A stretch of DNA of 54,040 bases from JAUSNA01 sp964568885 (GTDB taxonomy: Bacteria; Patescibacteriota; Microgenomatia; Levybacterales; GWA1-39-11): contig CAZMSF010000006.1 of assembly GCA_964568885.1 (NCBI GenBank), forward strand, positions 1 to 54,040. The letters are read 5' to 3'. This document shows positions 52,388 through 54,040 of this stretch, piece after piece (within the stretch, counting starts at the first letter, position 1; every line of letters begins with the position of its first letter). The notes under the pieces were generated by a model. That model saw nothing but the letters and a program-made list of their open reading frames with translations, had not been told where the DNA came from and did no database searches. A program made the translations under genes and the position numbers.

Positions 52388-54036
52388 TTTGAGTTATCCG
52401 CAACTACGAATGAAGGCGAACCGTCAAGATAATTTATTCTCTCTATAGTATTACTGCCCGCAGGAATTTCACCCGCCCCGCCTACGAACAAGACTTTTCT
52501 CCCCGGCACGCCTTTATAGCTCAAAGGGGAAATGAAGCGGTATTTACCAAAACCGTCTACATTATAAAATCCGAAAGCATCGCGCATGACCTTCCCTTTA
52601 TCCCAGAACGTTTGGGGGCTATATTTACCGTACCAAAGAACATAAATATATGCTCTGCCAAGAATCGGACTAAAAACTATCTCATCATAATTATCTTTTA
52701 ATGATTCTACTTTCAGGACAGCTTGCTTATATCCATACTGCCAATCTTGTGAATATTTGTACGGCATGTGTACATAATATGCATGGAGAAAGTCTAAAAG
52801 GTAGTAAAGCAATACAAATGCCGAAACAGCTATTGATGCTACAAAAATTTTCTTGTATTTTATGATTTTTCCATACAAAAAAACCGTCCCTACACCTGCA
52901 AATAATTCGTAGATAGGAATAAATGTTTCACTTCGTAACGCATGCGGAGTTTCCCTGGCTGTGGCGGCAGCAACAGGAGCCAGCAATAACCACCCTATCA
53001 TAAAAAGTCTGTTTTTCTTATCAAGCCGTGTAACCAAATATATTCCAACAATAAAAAGCGGCAAGATGTAGGGATACAACTCTCCATTCTCCTGAGTCGA
53101 AAATCTTGGATTGACATCTCCTTTAAGAAATAAGTATGAAGGGTTAAAGAAATCAAAGTAATGACTGACATATGAAAGTCCATACAAAACTCGTCTGTTG
53201 TGAATTACTTTTGAAAAGTAGGAATTACCGTCCTCACGGTTCAAGCGGTTCGATTCCTCAACCACAGAAATGTCCGAGAAGATATTTACTTCCTGAAATC
53301 TCAATTTGCTCTCGGGAGTTCTTAGGTAAAAAATAAAAGGCAAAAGTAGGACAAGAGCCAATACGCCGGAAACAATCAACTTTTGCCTTGTCTTCCATAA
53401 CTCTCTTGCGTAAACAGCAAGAAGCAATATAACAAGTGTGGGAATAAAAATTCTATGCGCATTAAAAGAATAGAATGCAGCTACAAAGCTTAATGATGAC
53501 AAGAGAAAAAGAAAATTACGTTTCCTTTTTGCAACAAAAAAAAGAAATAACCCCAGAACCGTAAAAAAAGTCGCTATGTTTGCTTCATATGCCACCCGTG
53601 ACAGCTGAATATGCCAAGGAGAAACTGCAAGAAATAAAGATGAAAAAAAGGCAATAGCTTCCTTATGCTTTTTTTCTGAAAATATCTCCAAAGCAAGAAA
53701 ATAGACGAGTAACACCGTTAGAGCCCCAAAAAAGGCAGACGGAAAACGCACGGCAAACTCGGTCTGACCGAACAATAGGATCGGCACCACATCCAGATAG
53801 ATATAAACCGGAGCCTTATAGTCACCGAACGCTTGAAAGCGGGCGATAGGCAAAAATTCATGATGTTCATCAAAGCCGGTTTTCAAAATCGAAAACGAAT
53901 TAAATCCCTGAGATACTTCATCCCAGTAAAGACTTGGAGGATTTATGCCTAAATTCCAAAATCGTAAAATAAAAGCAAGGAAAAGTACGGCAACAAAAGC
54001 ATATTTTTTGAAAAACACAAGTTTACTAATTCTCAT
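52384..54036 (-). CDS. GT-C membrane glycosyltransferase (GT39), tandem paralogue 2
   Basis: A 550-residue GT39-type protein. WDEVSQGFNSFSILKTGFDEH near residue 38 holds the catalytic-type acidic pair, followed by FQAFGDYKAPVYIYL, and AVSPWHIQLSRVAYEAN near 137 is nearly identical to the neighbouring paralogue. It has about 11 membrane segments and a C-terminal soluble domain (about 435-550). ATG 54036 is only 4 nt from the window edge, so a longer start or upstream overlap cannot be excluded, but the basic-then-hydrophobic N-terminus (MRISKLVFFKKYAFVAVLFL) looks complete. Confidence 0.87.
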   Translation of the reverse strand: MRISKLVFFKKYAFVAVLFLAFILRFWNLGINPPSLYWDEVSQGFNSFSILKTGFDEHHEFLPIARFQAFGDYKAPVYIYLDVVPILLFGQTEFAVRFPSAFFGALTVLLVYFLALEIFSEKKHKEAIAFFSSLFLAVSPWHIQLSRVAYEANIATFFTVLGLFLFFVAKRKRNFLFLLSSLSFVAAFYSFNAHRIFIPTLVILLLAVYARELWKTRQKLIVSGVLALVLLLPFIFYLRTPESKLRFQEVNIFSDISVVEESNRLNREDGNSYFSKVIHNRRVLYGLSYVSHYFDFFNPSYLFLKGDVNPRFSTQENGELYPYILPLFIVGIYLVTRLDKKNRLFMIGWLLLAPVAAATARETPHALRSETFIPIYELFAGVGTVFLYGKIIKYKKIFVASIAVSAFVLLYYLLDFLHAYYVHMPYKYSQDWQYGYKQAVLKVESLKDNYDEIVFSPILGRAYIYVLWYGKYSPQTFWDKGKVMRDAFGFYNVDGFGKYRFISPLSYKGVPGRKVLFVGGAGEIPAGSNTIERINYLDGSPSFVVADNSK

Positions 54037-54040
54037 ATAT

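Noticed and set aside
1..54040. CRISPR array, tRNA or rRNA genes, insertion sequence, phage genes, glycan regulatory elements such as ops/JUMPstart
   Set aside because: No regularly spaced repeats, cloverleaf-like segments, transposase or phage motifs, or ops-type sequence were seen in either strand. A tRNAscan or repeat-finder run would settle this.

Overview
The window reads as a chromosomal segment of a Candidate Phyla Radiation (Patescibacteria) bacterium, most likely of the Microgenomates type. The grounds are a short RecO, a compact dimer-type glycyl-tRNA synthetase, a DUF4012 protein, very tight gene packing, near-absence of Shine-Dalgarno motifs, and a very large surface-glycan island. 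TGA is used as a stop (many ATGA start/stop overlaps), which argues against the recoded Gracilibacteria and Absconditabacteria. The lineage is inference. Apart from one gene at 31336-32109, every gene lies on the minus strand, so the natural reading direction is from 54 kb down to 1.

Layout from the low-coordinate end: (i) 1-5 kb holds a partial small protein, a single-pass membrane protein, glycyl-tRNA synthetase, RecO and a DUF4012 membrane protein. (ii) 5-16.5 kb holds a priming phosphoglycosyl transferase, a GDP-mannose pyrophosphorylase, GT4 and GT2 glycosyltransferases, a GT-C enzyme and a 1069-residue protein that looks like an O-antigen polymerase/ligase fused to a GT-C domain. (iii) 16.5-22 kb holds a hexapeptide acyltransferase, a GT4 interrupted by an artefactual assembly gap, an N-domain-only GT4, an unusual GT-A-like protein, an SDR epimerase and a DegT-fold enzyme with His in place of the PLP lysine. 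(iv) 22-38.7 kb, visibly more AT-rich, holds three huge multi-pass proteins with a shared ectodomain motif, two smaller membrane partners, three methyltransferases, a formyltransferase/NodB-deacetylase pair, GT2 and GT4 enzymes and a polyprenyl-phosphate sugar synthase-like GT2. (v) 38.8-54 kb holds a Wzx-type flippase, a GT4, GalE, a WaaE-like GT2 and seven GT-C membrane proteins, including a tandem paralogous pair at the window edge.

Together these encode most of a lipid-linked surface polysaccharide or glycoprotein pathway: priming on a polyprenyl phosphate, cytoplasmic elongation by GT4/GT2 enzymes, flipping, polymerisation or ligation, and outer-face decoration by about a dozen GT-C enzymes using polyprenyl-phosphate sugars. 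Methylation, acylation and possibly N-formylation/deacylation would modify the product. No Wzz-type chain-length regulator and no nucleotide-sugar 4,6-dehydratase were recognised.

No intergenic stretch reaches 300 bases. The longest, 31207-31335, is the divergent promoter region of the only plus-strand gene. I saw no tRNA, rRNA, CRISPR array, insertion sequence or convincing intrinsic terminator.
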